A stretch of 64,000 nucleotides of DNA from contig JAYKYS010000009.1 in the NCBI GenBank assembly GCA_036924285.1, positions 16,306,001 through 16,370,000 on the forward strand. The letters run 5' to 3'. Positions 9,385 through 20,593 of this stretch are shown piece after piece. The notes beneath the pieces were generated by a model. It saw nothing but the letters and a program-made list of their open reading frames with translations, did no database searches and was not told where the DNA came from. The first letter of the stretch is position 1; the number at the start of each line of letters is the position of its first letter. The translations under genes were made by a program, and so were the position numbers. Source of the stretch: Asterella californica. Taxonomy: Eukaryota > Streptophyta > Marchantiopsida > Marchantiales > Aytoniaceae.

Positions 9385-11747
9385 ATGGCCAACCAAGGAT
9401 CATCAAGTGGAGATGCTGCTGCTGCTCAGCAACCTGTTCAGTTGGATGCTGCTACGATGAAGATGTTCAAAGCCTTTTCCATGTTTATGCAGCAGCAGCA
9501 GAGCATAGAGAGGAAGGAGGTATTAGCAACCAAGGTGTTGCAATCTGTGGTGCATCAGATGGATCAGTTCAAGGGGACAGATATTTCCAAGTACGTGCGA
9601 TACTATGCTAGGGAGATGGAAGTGAACAAGGTATCTGAGAAAGAGATGATGGAGAACTTTGAACTTGCTGTTGTCCCTGAGATTCGTGGGCATGTGAAAG
9701 AGCTCAAGCAGCAGCAAGGACAGAGTTGGGAGAGTTTTATGCGCGCTTTGAAGGAAGAGTACTATACTGAAGATTCAGAGAGGGTGACCAAGAGAACGTT
9801 CTTGGAGTGGGTGGTTAAGCCCAACAAAGGTTTGTTTGTAAATGAGTTGTTAAGAGAGTTTGATCGTCAGTATGCTCAGCTTTCTAGGACAAAAAAGCTT
9901 ACACTAGAGGTGGAGAAGAGAGAGCTTTTTCTACAAGCAGCGGACGTGACTATTCAGGAGAAGCTTGATCTGTTGTTGGAAGACAAGAGTGAGGAGAGAG
10001 GATTGAAGACTGATTGGAAGGAGGTTGAAGAGGCTGTCTCTTTGCTGACCAAGAGACAAAGAAGAAGGGACAAGGTGGTGGTAAGTGAAGCAGCACCTCT
10101 GATAATTCCTGTCAAGCAGTTGCCTACTAAGTCCGCTTTGGTAATTGCTAGAGAGGAAGACTCACCGCTTGATGAGTTGATTAAGGGTATGAAGGAGCTT
10201 AAGCTTAAGCTCACTAGGTTAGAAGAGAAGGAGCAGAATGTACAGCCTGCTTTGCAGAGACCTCAGATGAGAGAAGGCTTTGTATATGGTGTGATAGCCT
10301 AGACCATGTAAGAAGAGATTGTGGGGAGTTTTCAGATGCATTGAGGAAGGATCTTATCTTCTTCAAAGATGGTAAGATCCATTTGAGAGAGATTGGGATG
10401 ATGCTGGGAATCAACTTTGGAAAGGGTGGTATGAAGAGACTTGTGAATGAAATATCAGCATCACATGCTGTTTCTCTTGTGAATGCTGCTATGTGTGGAG
10501 TGAAAGTGGAAATGGAGAGAGAGAAAGGGACTACTGGGTTGTGGTCTGATGTAGTGCGGTCCGTAGCTAGAACAGAGTTAGACAAGGATGTGCTACGGAG
10601 GGTTGGCAACTCAATTCGAGAAACTACAGGATGGAATGACCCTGTAGACACTATGTCAGTGCATGCTTATGTTGCAAGAAGTCATCATGAAGCTTTACTA
10701 GAAGAAAAACGCAAGAGGGAGGATGCAGGTGAGGCTCTTACAGCCAAACGACCTGCTACAAGGAGTGAAAGGGCTAGACCAGCGACAAGGCATGAGACAA
10801 TATCTACTCGGGAGGAGACTATGGAGTATCTACCACCTACAACACCAAAGGAGAAGGAGACAAGCAAGGAGAAGGGTAAGATGCTTGCATAAAAACTTCA
10901 GTCTGATATTGAGATTGCTACAGACTTGAAGCAGGTGTTAGAGAATCGTATCTTGAATGGGAAGGTTGAGTTTACTCTGGGTGAGATTCTTGGGATTGCA
11001 AAGCGTGAGTTTCATGAGGTTATCATAGATATCATCAAGAGGAAACGTCAGATTTTGGGTGAAGCAGCTACGCTTAACGCTCTAGGGACCAAACTGTCGG
11101 AGGATGAGGAAGATGAGATTGCTGGTTACTGCTCTCAAGTATCAGAAGAGAGATCGTATCAGCATGTGAGGTTTGAAGATGAGGTGGAAGCATCGCAGAA
11201 GAGCCATTACTCTCACAACCATTGGGCAAGAGCAACCACAGAGACCTTGGTGAAGTTGGGAGATCTGGAGGAACCTGTGGTGGCATTGATTGATCACGGC
11301 TCAGAGATTAATCTGATGTCTAAGGAGCTGTACAAGCGTGGAAGGTGACCCATAGACACCGACCATGGATGGCTTATCCGTGCTGCCAACAACCAGAGGG
11401 GAGAACTCTATGGTGCTTGGTCCAACATCAAGGTAACTATGGGTGACATCAGTGATGTTCAAAATTTCTTTGTACAAGACATGTCAACCTATCCTATCAT
11501 TCTAGGGCAGTCTTACATTACTGCTGTTAGAATGGAGACACGAGTTATGGATGATGGTTCAGCTTATGCTAGGATACGTAGTAGAGACGGCAAAAGAGCT
11601 GTTCAGTTTTTAACCGTTGCTGCAGAACATGAGAGAAATCGCGATAGCTTGAGAGACCGTCCACTACCTAAGATTACTCAGGAGTTTAGAGAGTCTAGGG
11701 ATTTTGGCAGAGTACCATTGAAGAGCGAGACTTCAACGGTACAATAG
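9385..11747 (+). pseudogene. FD-1 gag-protease (broken)
   Basis: It starts MANQGSSSGDAAAAQQPVQ at the ATG after the leader and runs collinear with FD-2 gag-PR. The N-terminal half is a helical capsid-like region (DISKYVRYYAREM, SWESFMRALKEEYY, RTFLEWVV). A ~10-bp deletion near 10284 removes the first zinc-knuckle cysteine and shifts the frame. A Tyr codon has become TAA at 10890. The protease part has ALIDHGSEINLMS, with His after the catalytic Asp, and is cut by TGG to TGA at 11346-11348. The frame ends at TAG 11745-11747, just after a frameshift signal. Confidence 0.9.
11699..11747 (+). promoter_or_regulatory. FD-1 candidate -1 frameshift signal at PR/RT junction
   Basis: The heptamer GGATTTT (11699-11705) is in the gag-PR frame as G GAT TTT. 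After a 6-nt spacer comes a hairpin: 11712-11723 pairs with 11731-11742 (eleven pairs and one A/C mismatch, 7-nt loop). The gag-PR stop TAG is at 11745-11747. FD-2 has the same arrangement with GGGTTTT. Confidence 0.7.
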
Positions 11748-14700
11748 AGATAGGATTCTCGCCTGATCCAGTAGAACAGGAAGCTTTATCCTCTAGCTTC
11801 TTAGGATTGACGTCATGTGGATCAGTGTGTTATAGGAAGGTTGAGAATCTGAAGAGGTTTGAGAGGCAACATGTGAAGTGTGTACAGCAGTCTTTGTGGG
11901 ACAGTGGAGAGTTAGCAGGAGATGAATACATATCTGGAGTGTTTGAAGAGCAGTATTTGGTAGATACTATAGGGGAGTTGAAATCTATAGTAGAAAGTTC
12001 TATAGATGATGTAGATAGAGTGGTGAGAGTGAGCTCTAAGGAGCTTTATGATGTAATTGATAAGTTTATAGATCGGCAAGAGGTGTATGTGGAGACCAAG
12101 TACAAGTCAGTGGCAAAGAAAGTCAAACCAGTGGCTTTGCCTTTACCACTCGATTACAATCAGAAGATGGAGCAAGCTGCACGAGAACCGACGCTCAGAG
12201 AGGACCGAGAAGAATTGAGCACCAGTTCACAGAAACAACACTGAAGGAGTTGAGGATTGGAGGTGATGGATTTCTTACTGAGCAAGAGAAGAAGAGCTTC
12301 AATGAGATGCTATCTAGGCATGGTAAGACGTTTGCATTTGAGCCACATGAAGTAGGATGTGTAGATCCAAGTGTAGTTACACCTATGATAAATCTTTACT
12401 ATACCGCATGTGCCTTGGAATCTACGTCCTATCCCTGTGCCTAGAGCTCATCTGCCAAAGCTGATAGACTTGCTCAATGAGAGGATTACGATGGGTATCT
12501 TGGAACCATCTATAGCTCCCTATTCTAGCAGATGGTTTACTGTTCCGAAGAAGAATGGAGCTTAGAGATTCATTCAAGATATGCAGCTAGTTAACAAGGT
12601 GACTATCAGGAATATGGGTATAGGACCTATTGTAGACGAGTTTGCAGAGGCTTTTGCTGGTCGTGCTATCTATTCAATGGGAGACTTATATTCAGGTTAT
12701 GATCAGTTTCAGTTATCCTCTGAGAGTAGAGACTTGACTACAATGAGGACACCTTTGGGGTTACTAAGGATGTGCACCTTACCACAAGGTGCTACCAATT
12801 CTGTAGCACATATGATGAATGGCATGAATAAAGTTTTGAGAGATTTCATTCCTGAAAGAACTATGCCATTCCTTGATGATGTGCCGATTTAAGGGTGTGC
12901 TGAGGAGGAGAATAATGAGGTAAAGGATCAGAGGGGGTGCCGTAAGTTTGTTGCAGACCATATAGTTGACTGCGATAAGATATTGAGTCGACTGGAGGAG
13001 GTTCATTTGACTTTATCAGGAGCAAAGTCTGTATTTGGAGAACAAGAGGTGTTGATTATGGGGCACCTATGTGGATCTTATGGTCGGAAACCTTGTCCGA
13101 ACAAGGTTGATGTCATTCGAAGAATGAAGGAGACGTGTGGATCGGTTACTGAGGTGAGAAGATTTCTAGGTGCCTCTGTGTTTTATCATATATGGATTTT
13201 GCACTTTGCACATGTAGCAGATCCGTTGTACAAGTTGCCGAGGAAGGGGTAAAGATTTCAGTGACAAAAGGAGCAAAGCGAGTCTATGAAGAAGTTGAAG
13301 GATCTGTTGTCTTCACCACCAACTCTACGGAAGGTAACATATGAGTTGGACAGATCTGTTATCCTTACTGTTGATACTAGTCCTATTGGCATTGGATGGG
13401 CTATAGGACAAGATGATCAGGATGGAAATAGATATGTGGTGCGTTTTGGTACTAAGGTATTAAGTTCACGGCAGAGAGACTACCCTCAGGTCAAGAGAGA
13501 ACTATAGGGAGTAGTTATTGCGATGAAGAGTGACAAGGAATACTTGATAGGAGCACCTGTGGTTGTGGAGACAAATTGTTTACCTCTCTTGGGAATGATC
13601 CCTAGGTGTACAACTCCAGATATTGCTATGTTGAGGTGGATAGCATATATCAAGTCCTTGAACCTAGAGTTTAGACATATTGCAGGAAAAGACAATTCTG
13701 TGGCAGATATGTTATCAAGGGCTAGGTACTACGGTGAGAAGGAAATGATAGATGACCAGGAGGATGTGAGAACAGAGTTCTATTCTAGTGTTCTTGCTAG
13801 AAAGGATAGAAGTTGTTTTGCAGCTCCATTGGAGTTATTTGAGGAAACTATGTACGATGGCGAGTGGTTAGATCTTGGGCGCTATTTGAGTTCATTGGAA
13901 AGACAAGAAGGCTGGTCTGATGCAGATTTCAAGAGGATCCGTAGAACAGCTTATGGGTACTTTTTATATGGAGGACATCTATGGAAGCATCCTAAGCTAC
14001 AAGGAGGTGTACCACAGCGGGTGATATGTGACCTAGAATTGCAGCAGAAGCTGATCAAGGAGTTCCATGAGAGTCTATGGGCCGGTCATAGAGGAGTTTG
14101 GGCTACATTTGTCAAAATAAAGGAGAAGTATTGGTGGAAGGGTATGAATAAGGATGTAGTACAGTTTGTTTCATCCTGTATATCTTGCCAGATGTATTCC
14201 AACATACGTCATCGTGATGGATTGCATCCTACTTATCCTTTAGCCATTCATTACAAATGGGTAGTGGATCTGGTAACTATGCCATTTGGGCTTGGACAAA
14301 TGAGGTATCTAGTCTTGGCTAGAGAAGATCTATCTAACCAAGTTGAAGGCGGTGCCTTGAGGACGAAGACCACTGCTAGTGTCTGCCGCTTTCTACTTGA
14401 AGATGTTATTTGTAAGTATGGGTGTGTGGGAAAGATCACTGCAGATAGGGGCGAGCTGGATTCACAAGAAGCAGTTGAGTTCTTCAAGCGATTGGGAATC
14501 AAGTTGGCGTTAACCACGGCTTACAATCCTGAAGGGAATGGCAAGAGCGAAAGAGGTCATCCGCCAATCATCAAAGCTTTGGTAAAAGCTTGCAAGGATA
14601 AGATCCGTGAATGGCCTAGACTGCTACCGTTTGCTTTATGGGCAGACCGCACAACTCATAGTACCGTTATAGGTTACATGCCAGCAGAATTGATACTAGG

Positions 14701-15214
14701 ACAAAAACTTGTGATGCCGATTGAGGAGGTTGTGCCTACTTGGAATGTTTTGCCATGGGAAGATGGTAGAAGTACGGAAGATCTTCTTGCATTAAGGATC
14801 TAGCAGTTAGAACGAAGACCTGAGGATGTTGCCAAAGCTGTCGAAAGATTAAAGATTGCTAGAGAGAGAAACAAAGGCAGATTTGATAGAATGCATAGAT
14901 TACGACCCAAACCAGTTAAAGAAGGTGATTGGGTGTTAGTCTATGATAGTAGTCTTGATAATCAGCATAGCACTATCATGAAGTTCTCCAAGAGATAGTT
15001 TGGACCTTATGTGGTGTTAGAAGTTTATGATAATGCCACATACTCCTTGAGAGATTTAGATGGTGCAGTGCTCAAGATACCAGTCGCAGGAAAGAGAATC
15101 AAGCTCTTTAGGAGGAGAGGAGAGGACCAGAACGTTGCAGAGTTTACAGAGGACGAAGCTGAAGACTCAATGCATGTTGAAGATGAGTTTGAAGCCGAAG
15201 CTGAAGAGTCTTGA
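11748..15214 (+). pseudogene. FD-1 pol: RT, RNase H, integrase (broken)
   Basis: It continues collinear with FD-2 pol. The RT catalytic motif is MPFLDDVPI at about 12868-12892, followed by AAA to TAA (12891-12893 region) where FD-2 has FFDDVPIKG. RNase H has LTVDTSPIG. Integrase has HESLWAGHRGV...CISCQMYSN (zinc), VVDLVTMP, ITADRGEL and GNGKSERGH for the DDE triad, then a GPY/F-type tail ending in acidic residues at 15212-15214. Interruptions include a 2-bp insertion near 12197, a 1-bp insertion near 12390, and stops at 13250, 13262, 13505, 14801 and 14996. Long open runs (13523-14803) show the decay is moderate. Confidence 0.92.
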
Positions 15215-15248
15215 TCTGGATGACACATACCGGAGGATGTGCAGGTTC

Positions 15249-15260
15249 AGAGGGGGTGGA
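15249..15260 (+). promoter_or_regulatory. FD-1 polypurine tract
   Basis: AGAGGGGGTGGA directly before the 3' LTR. The same tract, with CATACCGGAGGATG about 20-30 bp upstream, precedes the 3' LTRs of FD-2 (52069-52080) and, nearly unchanged, element E (24865-24876). Confidence 0.8.
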
Positions 15261-16654
15261 TGGCGCGCTACTTGACGGCTACATGCTTGACTTCTACTCC
15301 GACGCTTGAGTTTAGTAGTTCTAGAAGTTAGCTCATATTACTTCTAGTCCTTTATACATATGTTTGACACCTTTGCATACGGTGTTGACACTATTGTGTT
15401 ATATATTTTGAGTCTTAGTAGGTTGATAGTATGTTATCTATCTTGTTCAAGCACTCCTGTGCTTGTGCAAATGATATCATGCTTATCTATATTGTGAAAG
15501 TACATAACTTAGGGTTTCCATGCTGATAGAGGTTTAAGCTCATGGGTTGTACTTACTTGTGGCCCATGCACGCTTTCTAGATTGGTTAAGTTATCTTTTA
15601 GGGTTACGTGTTATTTTACATGCCTTCGCGTGAAGTTTAAGATTTATGTTGGCACTTTAGGGGCTGACGTGGTAGCCTTTGAGTGAAGTTGAGTTACCAC
15701 GTGGATTAGGGCACTAAAGGACAACCAAGTGGAGCTATGAACTCCCATTGGTCTGTTTTTGTTTTTAGTTTAACTCTAAATTTAGAAACAGAGCTCTAAA
15801 GGAGAGTTCGAGCATTTGGTGAGGGGACTTCGAAATCGGAGAGCACAGGAGGGTAGAGCTCGTCATGCCAAGCACTTCCAGTGAAATTTTCGATCGATTT
15901 GAGGGAATAAAGACGAAGTTATGATCAATTGAAGTTTGAATTGTGCCAGAATTGAATCACTTTTGTTGGATTTAGGGTTTTCAGTGTCACTTGCAGCAGA
16001 TTTGAGGAAATTGCTTCAAAACTTCGAGGTTGTGTTGTCTGCCAGCAGGGCTACGATTTCCCAAAAGGTATCGCATCGATTGAGTGACTGAGTAATTCGA
16101 GGCGGCCTCTGAAGAAGAGGGGGTCTGAAAAGCTCTTAATCTAGAGCAGCGACTTCAGAGGAGGAGATCTGGAGTTCTGTGTACAGTCATGAGTCCCAAC
16201 TTCACAGGTGTGTTCAGCATCCTGTAGACTCCAAATCCTGTAAGAATATTTGAAATTGATCGAGCCAATCTTCTGTTATATGTCGGAATAGCCATCTAGG
16301 TACCAGAAATTGCCGTAGTTTTCTTGCTCATAACTTTTTTGTCCATATCTCTGTGTCAGAATTTGATCTCAGGCTGAAACTTCGTGTGTGAGTTCAGTAG
16401 TACCTCATTTGCATGTAGGGGAAGTTTAGAAGTCTAAACCTTCATAGTTTTCCTCTCCGTGAGTGTCAAAGTTCACCGCCGGATCCTATTACTGCCAGCT
16501 AGACCTGAATTTCGCTTTCTGAGTATATTACTAGATCTTACACATCTGTGTGAGTGTTTATAGCCCCTGTTGTAACCTGAAAGCCAACCTCTTGAGTGAA
16601 CAACCACAGCCAGAAGCCCGGCGCTTTCCTAGGTAGACGGATCACACTCCGACA
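15261..16654 (+). repeat. FD-1 3' LTR (full length)
   Basis: 1394 bp, TGGCGCGCTAC...CTCCGACA. The first bases read TGGC rather than TGTC. It keeps the central block deleted from the 5' LTR and matches the 1371-bp FD-2 LTRs, though diverged. There is a TATA-like TTATATATTTTGAG at about 15399. Confidence 0.93.
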
Positions 16655-17122
16655 TCGTCCCGAATCCTTTGATACTCTGGAGTGAATCGTCCCGCGAGCA
16701 ACTCCTTGAACTCCTTCCACCCAAGCGCTGAGACGGTAAAGGCATGCTCATCCCTGTATGCAATCCATCAGAGAAGCGCATGGTCCTTCAGGAACGTAAT
16801 CGCCGCTCTCACCTTGTCAGACTCCTTAGCCTGTTGTGCCTCAAAGTATAGGTCCAACTCAATTAAGAAATCCTTAACCTTGCGAGCCCGTCCTATACCT
16901 GAAAACGGAGTCGACAAATTCGTCTTACAAAGCTTTCTGGTAGACGAGGAACTCCCTTGGCCTGTCTCAAGTTCAGCGATACGTTTATCCCTGGAGGCCA
17001 TGCCTCCATGCATGGTCTTCATCATCTTCATGAGTTTCGCATATAAGGCTCCTTGACTTCTCGTGCCTGAATCATTGGGCACCGGTGGCAAAACTCCATC
17101 TTGCTGCACTGGTACCTTGAAG
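16655..17122 (-). pseudogene. CV-1 gag, N-terminal part
   Basis: The continuation of the gag interrupted by FD-1. It reads KDHALL then the EHAFTVSALGWKEFKELL region, with FEAQQAKESDKVRAAITFL as the capsid-like helix block, and is collinear with 55785-56330 of CV-2. The true N-terminus (MADDGQSSRGK in CV-2) is lost: at about 17122 the sequence jumps straight into LTR. Confidence 0.85.
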
Positions 17123-18861
17123 TAGCGGCCCAACCACCCGTGATGTCCGTCTGGGTCTAGGCTCCCGAACGGTGGTCTAATCCGCCGACTCGTTCTCTAG
17201 TCTTGCCCCAACCCTTACAGCGTTCCTAAGTCTGGACTGTAACGACCTATGTTACACATAGGAAGTTTGTCTATTAGTAAGGTGTTTAGTTATAACTAAG
17301 TGTTGAGAATGTTTATTGGCTGCCAAAGTACTTTAAGGATGTATCAAGTTAGTCATGACTATCTAAAAGTTAGTTATGGTTAAACTTAGCTGTACTTTTG
17401 GCAGAATTCAGATATTTGCTAAAGAGTGAGCACTACTATCTTGTCATCTTGTCTAAAAGGTAGAAAGGAGGTGGAAAGTATCCCTTATCTCCTTTTTGAC
17501 TTGATATTAGTGGTTGGATTAAAGTTGTGGACTTTGTGGGCATTAAAAACAAGAAGAGATTCCACATGTTTCCTTTTTAGTGGGTCCTAGTGTAGAGAGG
17601 GGGTGGAAATTCGAGATTCCTTGAGAATATTCCAGAATCCTTCTAGAAGTTGTTGACTTTGAAGGAATAAGCCCATGTGAAAAGGTAAAAAGCCCATGTG
17701 ATCAATGCTTTTACCTTAAGTAATATCTTAGTAAAACCCGGTAAAAGTAGTTACGGCTGAGTTACCGGGGGTACCAAAGTAAAAACCTAGAATGTATAAA
17801 TAGAGGAGTAGAGAAGAGCTCCTCATCCTTGTTTTCACATTGTCGTAATGACAACTTGAGTAATATAGAGAGTGTGGGACATTTTTAGCATGTGAGAACT
17901 TGAGAGACGTCGTTAGAATGGAGGATTTTAGTGGATGAGATTATGGAGATTTTAGTTGATAAGTTTGTGGGTGTATGAATGAGAGTGAACTTAGCATTTT
18001 TCCCTTCAAGATTCATGGTGTGTTTCCATCAAAGCCATCAGAGGTGACCCCTAAGTGAGAGACAGGCCCGACAGTTGCAGATTCGTGGATGACGATCGTG
18101 GAGGTTGAGAGATCGGGGGGTAGTTGATCGTTAGGACCGCGGAGGGTTTACAGGACGAGAACGTGCCTTGGAACCGGCCCAGCCATCACCTCATGCCCCC
18201 AGAGTCCGTCCGCCGAACCCTGGGGTCGGGTGACTCGTCCTGGCTCACCCAGACATCGAGCCCCCCTCATATATACTTCGGAGGATCGACGGCCCCGCTT
18301 TCCTCTTTGGTCCCTAAAATTTATACCACAACCCGATTGTGGTTCGGTCATAACTTCCAGCTCGGAGGTCAGATCGAGGAGTGTTATATATCACTAGAAA
18401 GCTCTCGACGAGACCTTTCCAATGATACCTCAGTCGTCTAGAGAGCTTACGTGGAGCTCCGTCCACGACCTAAAACGTCCATGGAGCTCCAACACTTAGT
18501 CATTTTTCGGAAATCTGTGGTCCAGACCCAGACTCGAACCCTGTGGTTTGGACCAGCGTCCGAACCACGTTCCGTCTGCGCCTCGGACCCACGTCTCAGA
18601 CCTATGTCTCAGACTCATGTTTCGGTCCGTTCCCACACTCGCCTCCTTAGGTCAACGTTTGTCCGGGGTCCTCTTGGAGTAGGCCCTTATGTCCTAACCC
18701 AGGGTTCCAACCTTGGTTCAGAGAACCACTTAAGGTTCATCTGATCTCGACTTCTCGGCCAAGCCGTTAAGTCCTACTCACAGCGTCCACAACCTAGCGC
18801 AAGTCCGCTAGAGTTCTGTTGTTCGCGTCTATGCCTGATCTTGAGAATGAGGGTCACGACA
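17123..18861 (-). repeat. CV-1 5' LTR, truncated and interrupted
   Basis: LTR homology runs 17123-17237 and resumes at 18157-18861, where the minus-strand start TGTCGTGACCC lies. About 280 bp of the inner end and the primer binding site are missing. The gap 17238-18152 is an inserted solo LTR with a GGAC duplication. To the right lies element D, which reads GATGTAGGTAGG on the minus strand up to this LTR, so CV-1 appears to have inserted in D. Confidence 0.85.
17238..18152 (+). mobile_element. Solo LTR of a distinct family
   Basis: 915 bp with ends TGTAACGACC...GGTTTACA, flanked by GGAC (17234-17237 and 18153-18156). It has a clear TATA box (TGTATAAATAGAGG near 17796) placed as expected for an LTR promoter. 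It has no relative elsewhere in the window and no coding capacity. The orientation is assigned from the TATA box. Confidence 0.88.
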
Positions 18862-20589
18862 CCTACCTACATCATTCAGCCAACGAACAAAAGACTGTAC
18901 ACCTACAAACTCCTCGTGAACACCAAAAATCATCTCACCTTCGTTCAGAACTCCTGTACAGTGCATATTTTCTGCATACTTCTCCATCTGTCTTCTACTC
19001 TTCTCAGTCAGATCCTCTACTCACGTGAACTCACTCCAATCATCAGAACTGAAAGTCATCAGATCAGATTTCCAACTATGTACAATGTAGTTGTTCTCAA
19101 AATCTTGAGCAACCTCTTCTTCAGCCTCTTGTGATCCCACAGGCTGCTCAAGAGGGATCATAGTAACATCAGATCCATCACTCTTGATATCCGTCCTACA
19201 AGAGTGGTTTTAGAAAACCCTTGTTCTTACAGATAGGAGAATCTCTCAAAGTCTGTCTGTTTCGTTCGTGGTTTGTACGAACGGTCAAAAACTGCACAGA
19301 ACGTCTATCATCTGGACTACGGATCCTAGCATAGTGAGATCCATCATCCATCACTTTCGTCTCCATTCTAACTGTCGTGATATAAGGCTGACCAAGAATC
19401 ACAGGATATGAAGCAGAAGATTGCACGAAGAAGTGTTGATCTACCTCCACATCACCTAGCTTCACCCTCACGTTAGGACAAGTGACGTATAACTCACCCT
19501 TCTGGTTGTTTGCAGCTCGTAGCACCCAATCATGGTTCAGTTCGATAGACCACTGACCTCTCTCGTACACCTCTAGTGACATGATGTTGATCTCTGAACC
19601 GTGATCAACCAAAGCAGCAACAAGTTCAAGACTTCCAAGGCAACTCGTGTAGCAGTCGTAGCACGAGCCCAATGCCTTTTTCTGAAGTCGCTATCAGTAG
19701 CTGGACTCTCATCGTCAGCTTCATCATCATCAAACTCAACAGTGTTGGTACCAGCAACTAATGCTTCTTGCTGGTACTCTGTATCATCAGTCTCCTGAAA
19801 ATGCACCTTGTCGAATTCTGCATCATTCATAGAGCTCCTACCACATCAATCATCTGACTTTCTACTTGCTCGAACATCACTTGTCTCTTCCGCTTGATGA
19901 TGTCGATGATCAGCTCGTGAAAGTCCCTCTTCGCAATACCAAGAACCTCCCGAAGAGAAAACTCGATTCGCACGTCAAGTATTCTCTGCTCCAAGATGCT
20001 CTTGAGATCAGTAGAAATTTCTATGTCAGCCGTCAACTTATAAGCCGGTCCCTTCTCTTTCTCTTGGGCAGTTAACCGTCTACCAGCAATCGTTGGCTCC
20101 TGCTGGGATCTCTGCAAGTCCTCCATCGGACCTGGTGCAGGTGGAGGAGCTGCAGAAGTAGACGAGATGTCCTCAAGAAGAGCCGCTCGTCTCCTTGTGA
20201 CCCTCCGTCTATCTCCGGTCTCCTCTGGAACTCCAGTATCAAGTTCAGAGGCTTCTCGCCGCCTCTTTTCCTCCACAGAAGTATCCTGCTAGTGAACGTA
20301 TCTATCCACGTCCAAGAATGCTTTGATAGATGCAGCATCAACAGGATCTCCTCACCCTGTAATCCTACGGATAGTCTCCTCTCCTCTCTTAAATATCTCA
20401 GAAGGAACGGGAGCAACACTCTTCTCAGCAGTCCTATCTAGCAACGTAGGACTAGAAGAAATCTCAATATGTCCGACATATACATCAGGATTTATCGGTG
20501 GTGCCATCAATGCATTTATAGTTGCAGCTGCTGCGATCTGAGGTAAACTTCTCATGCCTCCTCGTCCAAACTGCGTGTTCAGCGCCTCT
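18862..20589 (-). pseudogene. Element D gag (distal part), protease and start of pol (broken)
   Basis: Minus-strand continuation of the D gag after the E insertion. It resumes with GEALNTQFGRGGMRSLP, has a low-complexity acidic and proline-rich middle, then a conserved REVLGIAKRDFHELIIDII segment shared with FD gag. The protease reads AALVDHGSEINIMS and VILGQPYITTVRMETKVMDDG, again with D-H-G. It ends at TAG 19196-19198 beside a frameshift signal. The further 330 bp contain RT-leader-like coding in another frame, up to the CV-1 LTR. RT, RNase H and integrase of D are absent from the window. Confidence 0.85.
19179..19220 (-). promoter_or_regulatory. Element D candidate -1 frameshift signal
   Basis: On the minus strand GGGTTTT (19220-19214) lies in the gag-PR frame as G GGT TTT. 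A 7-nt spacer is followed by a perfect 8-bp stem (CACTCTTG/CAAGAGTG, 19206-19199 with 19186-19179) and a 12-nt loop that contains the gag-PR stop. The stem sequence is unrelated to that of FD-1/FD-2, but the layout and place are the same. Confidence 0.6.
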
Positions 20590-20593
20590 CCGG

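Larger units (their letters stand above)
8684..16654 (+). mobile_element. FD-1: complete but mutated LTR retrotransposon of the FD family
   Basis: Plus-strand element with LTR ends TG...CA. The flanks are CCGT (8680-8683) and TCGT (16655-16658), a 4-bp duplication with one change; CV-2 preserves the empty site at 55780-55790. The order is 5' LTR, primer site, gag-PR, pol (RT-RH-INT with GPY/F), polypurine tract, 3' LTR. It is collinear with FD-2 (44749-53451). Many stops and indels disable gag and pol, and most of the stops are C-to-T or G-to-A changes. The LTRs differ in length (625 against 1394 bp) because the 5' LTR has lost its centre. Confidence 0.95.
2349..18861 (-). mobile_element. CV-1: chromovirus (Ty3/gypsy) element, minus strand, with three nested insertions
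   Basis: A degenerate Ty3/gypsy element read on the minus strand: 5' LTR (18861 to 17123, interrupted), gag, protease, RT, RNase H, integrase with chromodomain, then 3' LTR (3353 to 2349). The order gag-PR-RT-RH-INT-chromodomain defines the chromovirus branch. It contains an FD solo LTR (5655-6286), the complete element FD-1 (8684-16654) and a solo LTR of another family (17238-18152). Its primer binding site, the gag N-terminus and part of the 5' LTR are deleted at about 17122, and the outer ~150 bp of the 3' LTR is missing, so it cannot be mobile. The paralogue CV-2 (41134-57573) allows alignment throughout. Confidence 0.9.

Noticed and set aside
15513..16280. Independent insertion in the FD-1 3' LTR
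   Set aside because: The block is present in both FD-2 LTRs, so the short LTRs are deleted rather than the long ones enlarged.
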